Source of the DNA: Bacillota bacterium | GTDB taxonomy: Bacteria; Bacillota; UBA4882; UBA8346 | Length of the DNA: 5,213 nt | Direction of reading: 5' to 3' | Assembly: GCA_023415375.1 (NCBI GenBank) | Contig: JAEZKW010000240.1 | Coordinates: 1-5,213 of the forward strand | Shown here: piece by piece, positions 5,065-5,213 of the stretch | Layout of the letters: each line of letters starts with the position of its first letter | Numbering within the stretch: the stretch's first letter is position 1 | Made by a program: the position numbers and the translations under genes | Notes under the pieces: model-generated | Told to the model about the DNA's origin: nothing | What the model saw: only the letters and a program-made list of their open reading frames with translations | Database searches by the model: none

Positions 5065-5213
5065 TAAATAAACCGGTAATAAAATAACTCAACTTTCGCA
5101 TTTTATAATTGCAGCTTAAGCTTGATATAATTGAGTAAACCAGACATCATTCGTGAAGTTGACAGGCAAAAATTAAAGTGAAAGACGAATTATAAAGTTG
5201 CCTATTTTACCTA

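Larger units (their letters stand above)
4617..5213. other. About 600-bp A+T-rich region without a firm gene
   Basis: The left part holds the promoter of the 81-codon gene and a stretch (4635-4838) open on both strands but without a convincing start on either. The centre is a strong minus-strand terminator (4841-4886). To the right, frames are short and stops are dense. The best are a 31-codon and a 6-codon minus-strand frame. A 10-bp palindrome AGCTTAAGCT (5113-5122) and an AGGCAA/TTGCCT inverted repeat (5164-5203) are also present. An upstream minus-strand gene may end just beyond the right edge. Confidence 0.65.

Noticed and set aside
5159..5196. Plus-strand promoter TTGACA with TATAAA near the right edge
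   Set aside because: The two hexamers are 26 nt apart, far outside the 16-18 nt needed, and no gene start follows within the window.
1..5213. CRISPR array, insertion sequence, prophage, toxin-antitoxin pair or defence island
   Set aside because: No regularly spaced repeats, transposase or integrase motifs, terminal inverted repeats or defence protein motifs could be found on either strand.

Overview
The window looks like ordinary chromosome from a moderately low-GC bacterium with an outer membrane. Two things suggest this. The largest gene encodes a signal peptide, patatin phospholipase, POTRA and 16-strand-type barrel protein, which only makes sense in a diderm cell. The promoters and ribosome-binding sites (TTGGCA-17-TATAAT, AAGGAGG, GGGAGGGG) and the A+T-rich spacers are of the Bacillota kind. 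A diderm Bacillota lineage (for example Limnochordia, Halanaerobiales or Negativicutes) fits best. This is inference: no rRNA or other marker is present. I see no CRISPR array, insertion sequence, integrase, tRNA or defence cassette.

All confidently called genes lie on the minus strand and are read from right to left. From the right edge, about 5213-4840 is A+T-rich and holds no convincing gene, only a 31-codon and a 6-codon open frame on the minus strand. It ends in a strong intrinsic terminator (4841-4886, minus). After a further spacer, a well-formed promoter with a palindrome over its -35 box leads into a small orphan gene of 81 codons (4371-4616). A 160-bp gap with two short repeats separates it from the large patatin/outer-membrane gene (1960-4206). 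A 538-bp spacer follows. It contains a possible 23-residue membrane peptide on the plus strand, several inverted repeats, and a near-consensus promoter for glnS. The glnS gene (glutaminyl-tRNA synthetase, 1-1421) runs off the left edge and lacks roughly its last 85-90 residues.

Functionally, glnS is housekeeping: it charges tRNA-Gln directly. The patatin-barrel protein matches the layout of type Vd autotransporters (PlpD of Pseudomonas, FplA of Fusobacterium), in which the C-terminal POTRA and barrel carry an N-terminal lipase domain to the cell surface. Nothing links the two metabolically, and the 538-bp gap with its own promoter implies separate transcription. The 81-codon gene could be co-transcribed with the patatin gene, but this is not shown.

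The most interesting items are the type Vd lipase in a probable diderm Bacillota background, the operator-like palindrome and repeated N-terminus of the orphan gene, the 11-bp-period direct repeat at the glnS start site, and the unassigned terminator and small frames on the right.
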